A stretch of DNA of 64,000 nucleotides from a bacterium HR28 (GTDB taxonomy: Bacteria > Chloroflexota > Chloroflexia > Thermomicrobiales > Thermomicrobiaceae). Positions 16,516 through 27,073 of the stretch are shown here, one piece after another. The stretch lies in contig BEIE01000001.1 in NCBI GenBank assembly GCA_002898255.1, positions 1,054,001 through 1,118,000 of the forward strand, read 5' to 3'. Made by a program: the position numbers and the translations under genes. Positions within the stretch are counted from its first letter, which is position 1; each line of letters opens with the position of its first letter. The notes under the pieces were generated by a model that saw only the letters and a program-made list of their open reading frames with translations, was not told the origin of the DNA and searched no databases.

Positions 16516-17684
16516 CCGCCAAAGACCCGCGCGATGCGCTCGAGTGCGCGCTCGAGCAGATCGTCTGCTGTCGCGAAGCTCAGACGGATACAACTCGCGC
16601 CGGACTCACCGAAAGCATCGCCGGGAGTCACTCCAACGTGCGCTTCCTCGATCAGCTTTTGGGCCACTTCCTGGCCAGAGTATCCGGTGCCACTGACATC
16701 CGGAAAGGCGTAGAAGGCGCCTTCTGGCAACGGACAGCGGAAGCCGGGGATTGCGTTGAGTCGCTCGGTGACGAAACGACGGCGCCGGTCCCAGGCAGCG
16801 ACCATCTCAGCGATCACGTCTTGTGGTCCCTCGAGCGCGGCAACGCCGCCCCACTGGGCGAATGAGGTCGCGCAAGTTGCGGAGTGGCTGTGAACCTTCA
16901 TGATCTGGCGGATGAGTGGTCCAGGACCGGCGACGTAACCGAGGCGCCAGCCGGTCATCGCGTAGGCCTTGGAGAAGCCGTTCACGGTGAGCGTCCGCTC
17001 AGCCATGCCCGGGAAAGCGGCCAGGCTCAAGTGCTCTCGTCCGTCATAGATGATCTTCTCGTAGATCTCGTCGGAGATAACGAGGAGATCACGTTCCTGA
17101 GCGACCGCGACGATCGCCTCCGCTTCTTCCCGCGTCAGTACGCGGCCGGTGGGGTTGTTCGGGCTGTTGACGATGAGAAGACGCGTCTGCGGCGTGAGAA
17201 CCGCCTCGATCGCCTCGCGGGTAATACGGTAGTTATCGGCAGGCTGCAGGGGAACGTGGAGACAGCGAGCGCCTGCCATTACCACCATCGGCTCGTACGA
17301 GACCCAACCCGGGTCGAACATCACCACGTCATCGCCAGGGCCGACCAGTGCAAGGATGGAGACGAAGAGCGCTGCTTTGCCACCCGGCGTGACGATGATC
17401 TCGTCGGGACTCACCTGGATCCCGTTTTCAGTCGCCAGCTTGCGCGCGATCGCGCGGCGGAGTTCTGGAATACCGGCGCTTGCCACATAGTGCGTCTCAC
17501 CGCGGAACATCGCGTCAGCCGCGGCCTGGCAGATGTGACGAGGAGTCGGGAAGTCGGGATCACCACCACCGAGATCGATGACATCGATACCCTGTTGGCG
17601 AAGAGCGCGTGCGCGATCGCTGACGGCGAGCGTCGGCGATGGGCGGAGTTGGCGGACGCGCTCAGCGAGATGATACTGGAGCAC
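16512..17684 (-). CDS. Class I/II PLP aminotransferase (aspartate aminotransferase type)
   Basis: 390 residues, fold-type I. Motifs: GGGDPDFPTP, NSPNNPTG for the cofactor-aspartate region, and the PLP lysine in NGFSKAYAMTGWRLGY. Lengths and motifs fit the 1-gamma aspartate aminotransferases of thermophiles, converting aspartate and 2-oxoglutarate to oxaloacetate and glutamate, though other amino acid substrates are possible. It is a single gene, convergent with the Nif3-like gene and divergent from groES. Confidence 0.88.
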   Translation of the reverse strand: MLQYHLAERVRQLRPSPTLAVSDRARALRQQGIDVIDLGGGDPDFPTPRHICQAAADAMFRGETHYVASAGIPELRRAIARKLATENGIQVSPDEIIVTPGGKAALFVSILALVGPGDDVVMFDPGWVSYEPMVVMAGARCLHVPLQPADNYRITREAIEAVLTPQTRLLIVNSPNNPTGRVLTREEAEAIVAVAQERDLLVISDEIYEKIIYDGREHLSLAAFPGMAERTLTVNGFSKAYAMTGWRLGYVAGPGPLIRQIMKVHSHSATCATSFAQWGGVAALEGPQDVIAEMVAAWDRRRRFVTERLNAIPGFRCPLPEGAFYAFPDVSGTGYSGQEVAQKLIEEAHVGVTPGDAFGESGASCIRLSFATADDLLERALERIARVFGG

Positions 17685-17789
17685 GGTTCCTCCTCTCCAG
17701 CAGGAACGATCCGCTTTGGTGGCGATTATGCCCTGTGAAGGCGTTTACCGTCCTGACATGACTCAGCGCAAAGAGTCGATACTGGGCCC

Positions 17790-17818
17790 TTGAAAACTTG
17801 TGGCGCGCTGAGTACGAT
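17790..17818 (+). promoter_or_regulatory. Sigma70-type promoter of groESL
   Basis: TTGAAA (17790-17795) and TACGAT (17813-17818) with a 17-base spacer. The CIRCE operator begins 11 bases after the -10, so it covers the expected transcription start. Confidence 0.8.
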
Positions 17819-17828
17819 ACATTCCGGT

Positions 17829-17855
17829 TAGCACTCGCCGGCTGAGAGTGCTAAC
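17829..17855. promoter_or_regulatory. CIRCE operator (HrcA-binding site)
   Basis: A perfect CIRCE: TTAGCACTC, nine bases, GAGTGCTAA. The inverted repeat extends outward by CCGG on both sides. It implies repression of groESL by HrcA and release on heat stress; hrcA is not in the window. Confidence 0.97.
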
Positions 17856-17895
17856 CGGCTGGCTAGGGAGATCGCTAAACAAGGGAGGGACGGTC

Positions 17896-18201
17896 ATGAC
17901 GGCGACGGCGACGAAGATTCGACCGTTGGGTGACCGGGTCGTGGTGAAGCCGATCCAGCGCGAAGAGGTGACGAAGAGCGGGATCGTGCTTCCCGATACG
18001 GCCAAGGAGAAGCCGCAGCGCGGCCAGGTCGTCGCGGTGGGCCCGGGCCGGATGACGGACGACGGCAAACGTCTGCCGATGGAGGTCAAGGTCGGCGACG
18101 AGGTGCTGTTCGCCAAGTATGCTGGCACGGAGCTCAAGATTGACGACGAGGAGTATCTGATCCTCAGTGAGAAGGACATTTTGGCTGTGCTCACCGAATA
18201 A
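17896..18201 (+). CDS. groES: Co-chaperonin GroES
   Basis: 101 residues from ATG 17896 after [24 protein letters not shown], the mobile loop [18 protein letters not shown] and the C-terminal [12 protein letters not shown] are standard GroES. It forms the heptameric lid of the GroEL chamber in the cytoplasm. It is the first gene of a two-gene operon behind a promoter and CIRCE. Confidence 0.97.
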   Translation: MTATATKIRPLGDRVVVKPIQREEVTKSGIVLPDTAKEKPQRGQVVAVGPGRMTDDGKRLPMEVKVGDEVLFAKYAGTELKIDDEEYLILSEKDILAVLTE

Positions 18202-18229
18202 GCCTCGGTAGTGTATTGTGCGGACCTGA

Positions 18230-19873
<1,644 letters not shown>

Positions 19874-19898
19874 TCCCTGTCAGCAAGAACTGGCCACA

Positions 19899-19935
19899 AA
19901 CCGGGTGCGTGCGAGCGCACCCGGTTTTCTCTTTT
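19899..19935 (+). terminator. Rho-independent terminator of groESL
   Basis: A 12-bp stem AACCGGGTGCGT / GCGCACCCGGTT (one G-T pair) with a GCGA tetraloop at 19911-19914, followed by a T-rich tract up to 19935. It starts 26 bases after the groEL stop. Confidence 0.9.
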
Positions 19936-20032
19936 CACCCGCGTTCCCTACTGGGCAGGTACACTCCTGGCAACGGGACGGCGTCATGTTGGCGGAACAA
20001 CTGGCACGGCAAAGGCAGGGAAAAGATCGGGA

Positions 20033-21229
20033 ATGTTCGCACGGCCGCCACGGGTTCTCCGCTTCGGTCTTTTCGATGTGCGCTATTCACGCAACCGCAC
20101 GACTGCCGCAGCGTTCAGTGCAGCAGGAGCAGAACTGCGCGAGCTTCGCATCCCCATGCTCGATGATTTGAGTGACCGCCTGCAGCCCTCGCGTGACGTC
20201 GGAGCTCTGGCACGTCTTGGCATCCGACTCCTCCGCAGCGAACTCCGACTCGCGCTGGCTGCTCCGCGTCCGCTGGCTTGGGCGGACGCTGTCCTTTTCG
20301 GCTATCCCGGGCAGTGGGATGTGGCGTTCTGGGCTCCACTTGTGCGCCGTGCCGGTTGTCGGATCGTTTTCGATCCGCTGGTGACGCTGACCGAAACCTT
20401 TGTCGAAGACCGTCAACTTGTTGCCCCAGGATCCTGGCGAGCTCGTTGGTTGCGGTTGTTGGACCGACAGGCATTGCGGGCTGCTGATCTCATTCTTGCT
20501 GATACACCACAACAGGCCACTTATTGGGCAGCATTGGCCGGAGTCTCCCTCGACCGGTTTGTGATTCTTCCGGTCGGCGTGGACGAATCACTTTTCGGAT
20601 CGCATCGGCGCGATGCAGTCGGGGCACGAGACGACGCACCGGAACGTCTCCGCGTTCTGTTCTATGGGACATATAGCCCCTTGCATGGCGCGGAGACGAT
20701 CGTGGATGCGTTGCATCGACTCGAACGTGCTGGTGAGCCCATCTCGCTGGTAATGATCGGAACAGGGCAATTGGAACCGGCTGTCAAGGGACGCGCCGCG
20801 GCACTCGGTCTCCGTGCGGTCGAGTTCGTGCAGTGGGTTCCCGAGGCGGAGCTCGCCCACTGGATCGCGTGGGCTGATGTGGTGCTGGGGATCTTTGGCG
20901 CGACGGCCAAAGCGGCGCGCGTGGTACCGAATAAGGTCTACCAGGCGATGGCGATGGGCGCGGCGATTGTGACGCGCGACAGCCCAGCGATACGCTGGCT
21001 GGCTGGTGGAGAAGAGATCGCGCGACTCGTCCCCCCTGCGGACCCCGACGCTCTTGCTGAGGCCTTGCGCGAGCTCCGGATGCCGGAGCGTCGTGCGGCG
21101 CTGGCTGCTGCCGCACGCGCTCGCTATGAAGCAGTAGCGTCTGACCGTGCCCGAGCTTCCTGTCTTCGGCCGTTCCTCGAGGACTTGTCGCGCGTGCCTT
21201 CTGCGAGGCGGAGGAAGGCAAACGCATGA
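20033..21229 (+). CDS. GT4-type glycosyltransferase
   Basis: 398 residues with a two-Rossmann GT-B look. The C-terminal half carries the family's donor-site layout: VEFVQWVPEAELAHWIAWAD, then NKVYQAMAMGAAIVT and a late PADPDALAEAL. It should transfer a sugar from a nucleotide donor to a lipid or glycan at the inner face of the membrane. It is first of five overlapping genes of an envelope-glycan operon; the next gene overlaps as ATGA. The ribosome site before ATG 20033 is weak. The acceptor is unknown. Confidence 0.82.
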   Translation: MFARPPRVLRFGLFDVRYSRNRTTAAAFSAAGAELRELRIPMLDDLSDRLQPSRDVGALARLGIRLLRSELRLALAAPRPLAWADAVLFGYPGQWDVAFWAPLVRRAGCRIVFDPLVTLTETFVEDRQLVAPGSWRARWLRLLDRQALRAADLILADTPQQATYWAALAGVSLDRFVILPVGVDESLFGSHRRDAVGARDDAPERLRVLFYGTYSPLHGAETIVDALHRLERAGEPISLVMIGTGQLEPAVKGRAAALGLRAVEFVQWVPEAELAHWIAWADVVLGIFGATAKAARVVPNKVYQAMAMGAAIVTRDSPAIRWLAGGEEIARLVPPADPDALAEALRELRMPERRAALAAAARARYEAVASDRARASCLRPFLEDLSRVPSARRRKANA

Positions 21230-22164
21230 CCGAGACTGCTCGTGCGCGGAAGACTATCAGGCGCGATTGGCGGCTGCTGGCAGGAATCACCGTTGTGGGA
21301 CTCGTCATCTGGCGCCTTGGCCCGCACCAGTTGTTCACGGCACTCACCACCTTGTCACCCTTTGTCCTCGTACCAGCGGTGATGGTCGGGTGTTTACCGC
21401 CCGTGTTCCACGCGTGGCGATGGCGACGGTTGCTGGAGATTTCCGAGGAGCGGGTGTCGATCCTGGACGCAGTGCGTGTCACGGTGGCGGCCTCAGTAGC
21501 GAACTATGCTCTCCCTGCTTTTGGTTGGGCACCAGCGAAAGTGGTGGCTACCCAGCGATGGCTCGGCATTCAGGCGACGAGTTCTGTTCCCACCGTGCTG
21601 ATTGAGCATGCGCTTGACTCGGCGGTACTGCTGTTCCTGGGTTTGACGGGTCTCGTCGCACTCGGCGTTCCGGTGAAGGCGGTGACGATAAACCTCCCGA
21701 ACGACACCCAAGGATCGTCAGTAGTGTTCGGAGCAGTAGCGCTTGGGATTGCTGTCGCCGCGCTTGCGGGTCTCAGGTGGGGACGCCGACTGGTTGTGAC
21801 GAGCGCACGGCAGGGATACCGGGTGGTGCGAACGCTGTGGCGCGATCCGATCGTCTGGATCGCGACAGTCGGACGGTGGAGTGCGGAGTTCGTACTGCTT
21901 GCGATCTTGGCATGGGCAAGCGGCCTGCACCTTTCCACAGCAGCGATCCTTGCGTTGCTGGGCGTACCAGGGTTTGTTGGTCTTTTGGTGCCGGTTCCTG
22001 GTGGGCTGGGGATACGAGAGGCGACTGGAGTAGTGCTGGCCACAGCGCTCGGTTTGGGTGCAGTCGGTGTTGGCGCGGTACTCACCTGGCAGCGGCTCGC
22101 GGCACTCGCCGGCCTTGCGATCGTCGGCGTTGGGAGTTCGTTCGTGCGGAGGCAGGTGCAGTGA
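21226..22164 (+). CDS. Lysylphosphatidylglycerol synthase TM-domain (UPF0104-like) membrane protein
   Basis: 312 residues with about eight membrane helices. HAWRWRRLLEI near residue 65, an early VTVAASVANYALPAF segment and the C-terminal LVPVPGGLGIREATG are typical of the family named after the membrane part of MprF. Members without the catalytic domain often sit in glycolipid clusters and are thought to flip lipid-linked sugars, which fits the neighbours. The start ATG overlaps the upstream stop and its own stop overlaps the next GTG as GTGA. Confidence 0.78.
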   Translation: MTETARARKTIRRDWRLLAGITVVGLVIWRLGPHQLFTALTTLSPFVLVPAVMVGCLPPVFHAWRWRRLLEISEERVSILDAVRVTVAASVANYALPAFGWAPAKVVATQRWLGIQATSSVPTVLIEHALDSAVLLFLGLTGLVALGVPVKAVTINLPNDTQGSSVVFGAVALGIAVAALAGLRWGRRLVVTSARQGYRVVRTLWRDPIVWIATVGRWSAEFVLLAILAWASGLHLSTAAILALLGVPGFVGLLVPVPGGLGIREATGVVLATALGLGAVGVGAVLTWQRLAALAGLAIVGVGSSFVRRQVQ

Positions 22165-23474
22165 AGAGGCTGGCCGGTGCCCTTGTCCCGCGAGTTCTGG
22201 TTCCGCCCGATCCGATCCTTGCCAGCATTTGGGGCGTCGGTTTAGCGATTCGGCTCGTTCTTTTGCCGATAACGCTGCATAGCGATCTCTACCAGGTCTA
22301 TTCGCGTGCCCATATGGCGATCACGACGGGAGAGTGGTTCGCCTGGAGTTCTCAGCTCATTGCACAGTTGTTCCATGACGGGTGGTTATTTCTCGTCGCT
22401 TCGTTGTTGCCGGGCAGCGATGACATTTGGTCTGCCACGGCAGGGGTGGCTGGGATCGGTGCCCAACCGCATGATCTTGCCCGTTTCCTCGCTTACCCGT
22501 ATTTGGCACGCGCACTAGTGTTACTAAAGCTTCCCTATGTGGCCGCCGATGCAGTGGCGGGATGGCTTGTGAGCCGTGACATGCCAGTGAAGCAGCGTCG
22601 ATGGGCACTGGCACTCTGGTGGCTCAATCCAATCGTCATCTACACCAGTGCGGTGTTCGGTCGGCACGATAGCGTATGGGTAGCGGCGCTTCTTGCTGGT
22701 GCGCTCATCGCCCGACGTGGGTTTCGCTGGACTGGTTTTGCGTGCAGTGCCCTGGCGGCGGGGGCGCGGTTCTTTCCAGTGTTTTTACTCCCCCTGTATC
22801 TGGTGGCGTTTCGGCGTTCGTGGCGCAGCGTCGTGCTTGGTGGTGTGGCGGTAGTCAGCAGCTGGATTTTCATCGATCTCCTCGTCATTGTCCGGAACGG
22901 CACAAGCCCAACACTGACCCTGTTAGGTGATTACCCACATGTCCGGTATTTGGTGGCGCTTTCGCTTCCGGTCAGTGAGGATATACCGCTTCCGCTCTTC
23001 CCGCTAGCCTATACACTGTTCCTCTGCTGGTGGTTCACTGCGGCCCCGCGTGGCTGGGCTGCGTACCAGGCGGCGGCTGCCGCCACGCTTTGTGGGGTCG
23101 TTGCCCTAACGCCGTTTCATCCACAGTACGTGATCTGGGCGCTACCTTTCGCGGTGCCTGTACTGGCGCGTCAACGTTCGGGCCGCCTGCTCGCTCTTCT
23201 GCAGGCAGGACTCTTTCTCGTTTGGTTAACTCGCTGGGGTGCAGCAGCAACGACTGAGTTGCTCTCACCACTTGGAGAGTCTTTTGTGTCTGCTCTGCCC
23301 GATCCGCAGCTTGTCGCGGCAGCACTGGTGCCTGCATCGGTTTGGCAGCCGGCGCTGCGTGCAATGTTCGCTGGGGTGACATTGTGGATCGGGTGGTTTG
23401 TGCTGCGAGAGCACACGAGCATGACGCGCGAGATGATGAGAGAAGAGAAAGAGCTGGCGGGACGGGAACGATGA
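22161..23474 (+). CDS. Polytopic GT-C-like mannosyltransferase-type membrane protein
   Basis: 437 residues with about ten membrane helices, from GTG 22161 within the GTGA overlap. A first outside loop with LHSDLYQVYSRAHM follows helix one, as the acidic catalytic loop does in GT-C enzymes; WWLNPIVIYTSAVFGRHDS is the conserved Asn-Pro/Gly-Arg-His segment of PIG-M/GT87-like proteins. It probably adds a sugar from a polyprenol phosphate donor on the outer side of the membrane. The exact family is not certain. Its stop overlaps the following ATG. Confidence 0.72.
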   Translation: MKRLAGALVPRVLVPPDPILASIWGVGLAIRLVLLPITLHSDLYQVYSRAHMAITTGEWFAWSSQLIAQLFHDGWLFLVASLLPGSDDIWSATAGVAGIGAQPHDLARFLAYPYLARALVLLKLPYVAADAVAGWLVSRDMPVKQRRWALALWWLNPIVIYTSAVFGRHDSVWVAALLAGALIARRGFRWTGFACSALAAGARFFPVFLLPLYLVAFRRSWRSVVLGGVAVVSSWIFIDLLVIVRNGTSPTLTLLGDYPHVRYLVALSLPVSEDIPLPLFPLAYTLFLCWWFTAAPRGWAAYQAAAAATLCGVVALTPFHPQYVIWALPFAVPVLARQRSGRLLALLQAGLFLVWLTRWGAAATTELLSPLGESFVSALPDPQLVAAALVPASVWQPALRAMFAGVTLWIGWFVLREHTSMTREMMREEKELAGRER

Positions 23475-24769
23475 GCATCGGACGGTGGGGTTCTCTCTGC
23501 GTCCTCTGCATCCTGGCCACGTCACTGGCGGCTTGTCGTACCCCTCTCGCACTCGTCCCGAGTTTGCCGGAGTCGACAAGCACGTTGACGGTGCGCACGC
23601 GACTGGAGCAACCGTTCTACTCCTCGGCCGATGGTCTGGCCGCGGTTGAGCTCAGGATGAACCTCCCGTCCAGTTTCGGCCCCGAAGAGCGTCCCTCGCT
23701 CGGTGGGGGTGGCGTGCTTCGTGTGTTCTACGCGCCCGAACAAGATCCGCGTTATCCGGACACCGACTTCTATGCCTGGCCAGAGTCGCAGGGTTGGCTC
23801 GGCGAACTTCTCCCTGGACGGCTCATCGAACAGGCGTTTCTCTCGCGATACCCGTATCTCGACGGGATCACCGTTCGCGTGGGGACGTATGGTGCGGATG
23901 TCGGTCGAGGTACCGGCCGTTTACGAACGGATGTTTCGGCCATTGTTCGCGAAGCCCCCATCGCTGGCCGAGAACTTGCAGCCCTACCAGGCGGGGGAGC
24001 CGTCGAGGTGATCGGAAGCCGCGAAGGATGGATCCGTGTCCGCTTGCCGGACGGTCGCATTGGGTACATCGATCGCGCACTATTCGCGGAGCTTCCTCCG
24101 CCAACCCGCGAGAACACCGGTCTGCTCGTGTTGCGTCTCTACCGCGCCGGCGACGGGGAGTTGCTCCGCGAGGCACGCCTCGATGTCCGTACACTGAGCG
24201 ATGAGAGCCACGTCACTTTTCGTTTCACACCGATACCCGATTCATACCGCGTTGAGTACCGCTTCACTGTCGAAGCCGTTGGCTCTGCTCCTGGCCGCGC
24301 TGTGACGCTATGGGGTAATCCATCCACGGGAGAACTCGTCTATCGTCCGAGCTACGCGTCAGTGGTGCTGGCAGAAGTGTCACTCGATTCAGGGCGGTGG
24401 TCAGGGGTGCAGAACACGCTCGAAGTACGGTTCCCACCTATCCGACCGACGCGTGATACCTACCTCCGTTTCGTGATCGAGGCCGGGGAGCGCCCACTTG
24501 TGGTGCACTGGTCAATGGTGCGACCGCCGGGAAACCTTCCGCTGAGTAGTCAAGACGATCCTGGCATCTGGGGCGGAGTGGTCTTCAACGCGCGCTATCT
24601 CGACGATGTTCCTATGGCGACCTTGTTCCGAGCTGGAGTGGGGCGCGCCGTTCGGCTGTTCCTGAACGATCCGCCGCTTGCGGCTGTCTATGCACTGATC
24701 CTGGCAAGCATCGCTCTGCTCGTCGGGTGGAGCTGGAGGAGTCGTGGTCGTCGAGCGCTCCCATCGTGA
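23471..24769 (+). CDS. Lipoprotein with SH3-like domain and C-terminal membrane helix
   Basis: 432 residues. The signal peptide ends in ATSLAAC, a lipobox with Cys22. Around residues 155-200 is a bacterial SH3-type repeat (IVREAPIAGRELAAL ... GWIRVRLPDGRIGYID), usually a cell-wall or peptide binding module. The rest is beta-rich and not recognised; a single membrane helix lies near the end (LILASIALLVGW) followed by basic residues. Having both a lipid anchor and a C-terminal anchor is unusual. It overlaps its upstream neighbour by 4 and the next gene by 26 bases. Function unknown; likely part of the envelope-glycan operon. Confidence 0.7.
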   Translation: MSIGRWGSLCVLCILATSLAACRTPLALVPSLPESTSTLTVRTRLEQPFYSSADGLAAVELRMNLPSSFGPEERPSLGGGGVLRVFYAPEQDPRYPDTDFYAWPESQGWLGELLPGRLIEQAFLSRYPYLDGITVRVGTYGADVGRGTGRLRTDVSAIVREAPIAGRELAALPGGGAVEVIGSREGWIRVRLPDGRIGYIDRALFAELPPPTRENTGLLVLRLYRAGDGELLREARLDVRTLSDESHVTFRFTPIPDSYRVEYRFTVEAVGSAPGRAVTLWGNPSTGELVYRPSYASVVLAEVSLDSGRWSGVQNTLEVRFPPIRPTRDTYLRFVIEAGERPLVVHWSMVRPPGNLPLSSQDDPGIWGGVVFNARYLDDVPMATLFRAGVGRAVRLFLNDPPLAAVYALILASIALLVGWSWRSRGRRALPS

Positions 24770-25553
24770 GTGTGTCCTTTGCGGCGCATCCTTTACCGGG
24801 AGAAGTTTTCTTTGTCGTACCTGCAGCGCGCGTTATCGCCGCGAGCGTCCGAGCCGCCAGCTGCGGCGGCAGTTCTACGAGGGAGTCGACCGGCTGTATC
24901 CTGGTTGGGCGAACACGTATGGCTCGTACAACCCGCCGCTGGGCTTGCTCCGTGTCCTAGATCGGTTGCCGCGTACGGCGCGGATCCTCGAGCTCGGTTG
25001 CGGAGGGGGCGCACTGCTTCGTGAGTTGGCGGCGCGAGGATTTCACGAACTCGTCGGACTCGATCTCGCACGCACCGCGCTCGCCGAGGCGCGCCAACGG
25101 CAGACACCGGCAAGTCTCGTCCTCGCCGAGGCCGAACGCCTTCCGTTCCTTGACCGGAGCTTCGATATTGTCCTGGCAGCCGATCTGATCGAGCACGTCG
25201 ATGATGTTGAGGAACACCTGGCTGAGGTAGCGCGCGTGCTGCGTGAGGGCGGGCAGTACCTCGTGAAGACGCCGAACCGGCCGCTCGCAGAAGCGTACTA
25301 TCGGCTTGTCGGACTCGATGACTACCCCTTCTGGCATCCGTCACTCTTGTCGCCAGGAGAACTTCGGGCGGTCTTTGCGCGCCACGGTTTCACCGTCACC
25401 TTCGTGCCGCAACCAGGCCTGACGCCGGCCCAGCTTCGGAAGATTCCTTCGCGGTTTCTGCGGCGGATCGCCCAACAGCTGCCGGTCTCTTGTCTGCCGG
25501 TGTGGCTGCGTCCTCACCTTGAGGTTGTAGCAGTTCTACGAGCTAAGTGTTGA
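24744..25553 (+). CDS. SAM-dependent methyltransferase with N-terminal zinc ribbon
   Basis: 269 residues from GTG 24744 right behind GGAGGAGTC. Four cysteines in CVLCG and CRTCS form a small zinc-binding head. SAM motif ILELGCGGGALLREL and the late LADLIEHVDDVEEHL with VLREGGQYLVKTPN are class I methyltransferase signatures of the type 11 group found in surface-sugar clusters. It probably methylates a sugar or lipid-linked product of this operon. No good promoter is seen between it and the lipoprotein gene downstream. Confidence 0.8.
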   Translation: MVVERSHRECVLCGASFTGRSFLCRTCSARYRRERPSRQLRRQFYEGVDRLYPGWANTYGSYNPPLGLLRVLDRLPRTARILELGCGGGALLRELAARGFHELVGLDLARTALAEARQRQTPASLVLAEAERLPFLDRSFDIVLAADLIEHVDDVEEHLAEVARVLREGGQYLVKTPNRPLAEAYYRLVGLDDYPFWHPSLLSPGELRAVFARHGFTVTFVPQPGLTPAQLRKIPSRFLRRIAQQLPVSCLPVWLRPHLEVVAVLRAKC

Positions 25554-25841
25554 CAGAATTGAGAGAATTGCCCTGACCAAGGGCCTCGAGCCCCGCGTGT
25601 TGCAAGGGAACATCTCTTGTGCCTCGTGAGTTGGCATGTCTCGTGCCCTGAGAACCGGAAGAAGAGTGGTGTTGCTATCCCAGATTCTCCCATCGGCACG
25701 CTACGTGTGACCGTCTCTCTGCCGTCCAGCCTAACTGGGACGAGCCGTAGAGGCAGGACGCTGACCTTTCCCCGGAAGCAGAACCAGGTCGCGTAGCGTA
25801 CACTCGTGGTGTCGGAATCTCGCAGCGAAAGGAGAGCTCCG

Positions 25842-26393
25842 GTGCGGTTTGCCCTCTACCTAATCCTCGTGGTGGTCTGCACCGGTTGCCTCGCTGCCCA
25901 ACCACTGGGTGGTCCTGTGAACGTGCGTATCCCGGCAAGCCCAACGCCGCAGCGTGACGAAACATCGTCATTCCCCTTGCCGGGGGGTAACAGCGGGACG
26001 TTCTCCTTCTTCGGACCGCCGGAGGTGGTTACACCGGTCCCCGATCCAGCGACATACCGAGACGACGTTGACGTCCGAGAACTCTATCGGGATCTTGCGG
26101 CCTACTCGGACGTCCCACTGCGATATCGCGGCACGGTCTGGACGGTGGTAGAGCAGAACGAGTTCGTTTTTGTACAAGTCAAGGTGCATTTTGGACCGGG
26201 ACCTGATGAGTGGCGAGCGATCGTTGTGATGTTTCCAACGTACCGGATCCCGGTCGATACGAGCGTCGTACGCGAGGGAGTGACGGTTGTTGTCTGGGGC
26301 CGGCCGCGGACGATGCTTCGCTTCAGCGATGACGCCGGACAGGAGGTAGAGCAACCGTTACTCCTGGGTGACCGGATCGAAGTGGCGGAATAG
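25842..26393 (+). CDS. Predicted lipoprotein, unknown function
   Basis: 183 residues from GTG 25842, behind AAAGGAGAG; another in-frame start at 25806 has no site. The signal peptide FALYLILVVVCTGC gives a lipid-bearing Cys16, followed by a Pro-rich tether and a beta-rich domain of about 110 residues (LRYRGTVWTVVEQNEFVFVQ ... VREGVTVVVWGRP), which looks like an OB-type fold. No family was recognised. It is monocistronic, ending at a palindromic hairpin shared with the tRNA gene. Confidence 0.6.
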   Translation: MRFALYLILVVVCTGCLAAQPLGGPVNVRIPASPTPQRDETSSFPLPGGNSGTFSFFGPPEVVTPVPDPATYRDDVDVRELYRDLAAYSDVPLRYRGTVWTVVEQNEFVFVQVKVHFGPGPDEWRAIVVMFPTYRIPVDTSVVREGVTVVVWGRPRTMLRFSDDAGQEVEQPLLLGDRIEVAE

Positions 26394-26395
26394 AA

Positions 26396-26417
26396 ACGCC
26401 CCGCTGCAGCGGGGCGT
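26396..26417. terminator. Perfect palindrome terminating tRNA-Glu and lipoprotein gene
   Basis: ACGCCCCGCTG and CAGCGGGGCGT are perfect reverse complements. Read leftward it is followed by TTTCTATT, a usable T tract for the tRNA transcript; on the plus strand it directly follows the lipoprotein stop. Confidence 0.7.
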
Positions 26418-26424
26418 CACCACG

Positions 26425-26498
26425 TGGCGCATACGGGATTCGAACCCGTGATCTCCGCCTTGAGAGGGCGGTGTCCTTGGCCGCTAGACGAATGCGCC
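26425..26498 (-). tRNA. tRNA-Glu (anticodon CTC)
   Basis: A full cloverleaf: acceptor GGCGCAT/ATGCGCC, anticodon stem CCGCC/GGCGG with loop CTCTCAA (anticodon CTC, reads GAG), and the T arm GGGTTCGAATCCC. The discriminator is A and the CCA end is not encoded. Confidence 0.95.
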
Positions 26499-26584
26499 GC
26501 GGCACCGCAGAGAGTATAGCAGTTCCGGTGTATTGCTGTCCAGGTTCGCAGTGCGGAGAACGTCACGGAGAGCTTCTCTTGTTT

Positions 26585-27073
26585 TTAGTCGGTGTAGGAC
26601 ACGCTGCGCGTTCGGGAGAGCACTCGCTGCAGGTGCTCGGGGTCGTCGACGGCTACAGGGACCATTCGGAATTGCCTCGTCGCGGTGCAATAGCGGAGGC
26701 CGACTGTTGGTTCGGTGAGGGCCATGGAGGCATCCGTGCGACCGTCGACGGCGAGGAGGGCACGCTCGGAGTCACGGGGGAGTCCGTTGCGTCCCTTCGC
26801 TGACGCAACGAGCTCAATTCTGAGCTCTTGAATCGATGCGAGCGGCAACCGAATTTCGTCAAGAAGAAGCCAACAAAGAACTAGGACGTCGCCCACCACC
26901 TGATGGGGCCATACCCGCTCAGTCACCCACGACGCTACGAGCCAGAGTAGACCATAAAGTGAAAGGCCAAGCGTAAGCCATCGGGTCCAGCGCCAGGGTA
27001 CTGGCAGGTGTCGCAGCAAAACTTCGGCTGAGGAAGTCAAGAGCGCTATGACAGTGAGGATACCGACCAACAA
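26585..27073 (-). CDS. Small membrane protein with PH-like C-terminal part, probably a remnant
   Basis: 162 residues from a TTG at 27073. Two to three hydrophobic helices in the first half precede a soluble domain (LASIQELRIELVASAKGRNG ... RQFRMVPVAVDDPEHLQRVL) that resembles bacterial PH-like domains of membrane proteins, often ending in a D-P-x-x-L helix. The frame continues upstream as plausible membrane-protein sequence to an ATG at 27400, interrupted by TAG at 27125-27127 and 27242-27244. This suggests a gene in decay, of which this is the longest intact part. Confidence 0.5.
   Translation of the reverse strand: MLVGILTVIALLTSSAEVLLRHLPVPWRWTRWLTLGLSLYGLLWLVASWVTERVWPHQVVGDVLVLCWLLLDEIRLPLASIQELRIELVASAKGRNGLPRDSERALLAVDGRTDASMALTEPTVGLRYCTATRQFRMVPVAVDDPEHLQRVLSRTRSVSYTD

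Noticed and set aside
15577-16593. A 338-codon minus-strand frame opposite the Nif3-like gene
   Set aside because: It overlaps two well-supported genes, is rich in Arg/His with no hydrophobic core pattern, and has no ribosome site.
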